A stretch of DNA of 22,858 nt from Verrucomicrobiales bacterium (GTDB lineage: Bacteria > Verrucomicrobiota > Verrucomicrobiae > Limisphaerales > UBA9464). A program made the position numbers and the translations under genes. The notes under the pieces are model-generated. The model ran no database searches and was not told the origin of the DNA. It was given only the letters and a program-made list of their open reading frames with translations. The number at the start of each line of letters is the position of its first letter. The first letter of the stretch is position 1. Location: NCBI GenBank assembly GCA_005789375.1, contig SXXZ01000078.1, positions 1-22,858 on the forward strand, read 5' to 3'. Of this stretch, positions 22,858 to 22,858 are shown one piece after another.

Positions 22858-22858
22858 G

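Noticed and set aside
1..22858. CRISPR arrays, insertion sequences, tRNA or rRNA genes, toxin-antitoxin pairs
   Set aside because: I looked for regular repeats, transposase motifs, cloverleaf sequences and small paired frames in gaps and found none.

Overview
The window is a GC-rich bacterial chromosome segment. It is packed with genes and has no tRNA, rRNA, CRISPR array or insertion sequence that I can recognise. Three facts suggest, without proving, a motile member of the Verrucomicrobiota or a related PVC lineage: most starts lack Shine-Dalgarno sequences, the proteins look Gram-negative (periplasmic M13 peptidase, envelope polysaccharide enzymes), and the upstream protein looks like a DUF2723/TPR protein. 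No ribosomal marker is present to settle this.

Layout. (1) Positions 1-3420, plus strand: a phosphonate-degradation set. It comprises the end of phosphonoacetate hydrolase (PhnA), a class III PLP enzyme best read as the (R)-1-hydroxy-2-aminoethylphosphonate ammonia-lyase PbfA, and phosphonoacetaldehyde dehydrogenase PhnY. Together they would turn a hydroxylated aminoethylphosphonate into phosphonoacetaldehyde, then phosphonoacetate, then acetate and phosphate. (2) Positions 3421-3511: a short convergent gap with GC-rich hairpins. (3) Positions 3512-5578, minus strand: a secreted M13 zinc metallopeptidase. (4) Positions 5672-18839, minus strand: one long flagellar operon in the order flgB-flgC-fliE-fliF-fliG-fliH-fliI-fliJ-motE-like-fliK-flgD-flgE-fliL-fliM-fliN. 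It covers the proximal rod, MS ring, C ring, export ATPase complex, hook cap, hook and hook-length control. Several genes overlap by four bases (ATGA), as in translationally coupled operons. (5) Positions 18840-19019: the operon control region, with two sequences matching the sigma-54 -24/-12 consensus, a hairpin and a good ribosome binding site for flgB. (6) Positions 19020-22857, minus strand: envelope polysaccharide genes (polyprenyl-phosphate sugar-1-phosphate transferase, GT4 glycosyltransferase) and the C-terminal part of a TPR protein that runs off the window.

The points most worth a second look are the tandem sigma-54-like promoters in front of flgB, the pbfA gene whose conserved N-terminus is encoded in frame but has no usable start codon, the very long FliK (880 residues) paired with a compact hook protein and a minimal FlgD, and the family-motif deviations in FliG, the GT4 enzyme and the polyprenyl transferase. 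I did not find a convincing wholly new system. The window is mainly known pathways with unusual details. The flagellar export gate genes (flhA, flhB, fliPQR), stator genes, flagellin and chemotaxis genes are not here and must lie elsewhere.
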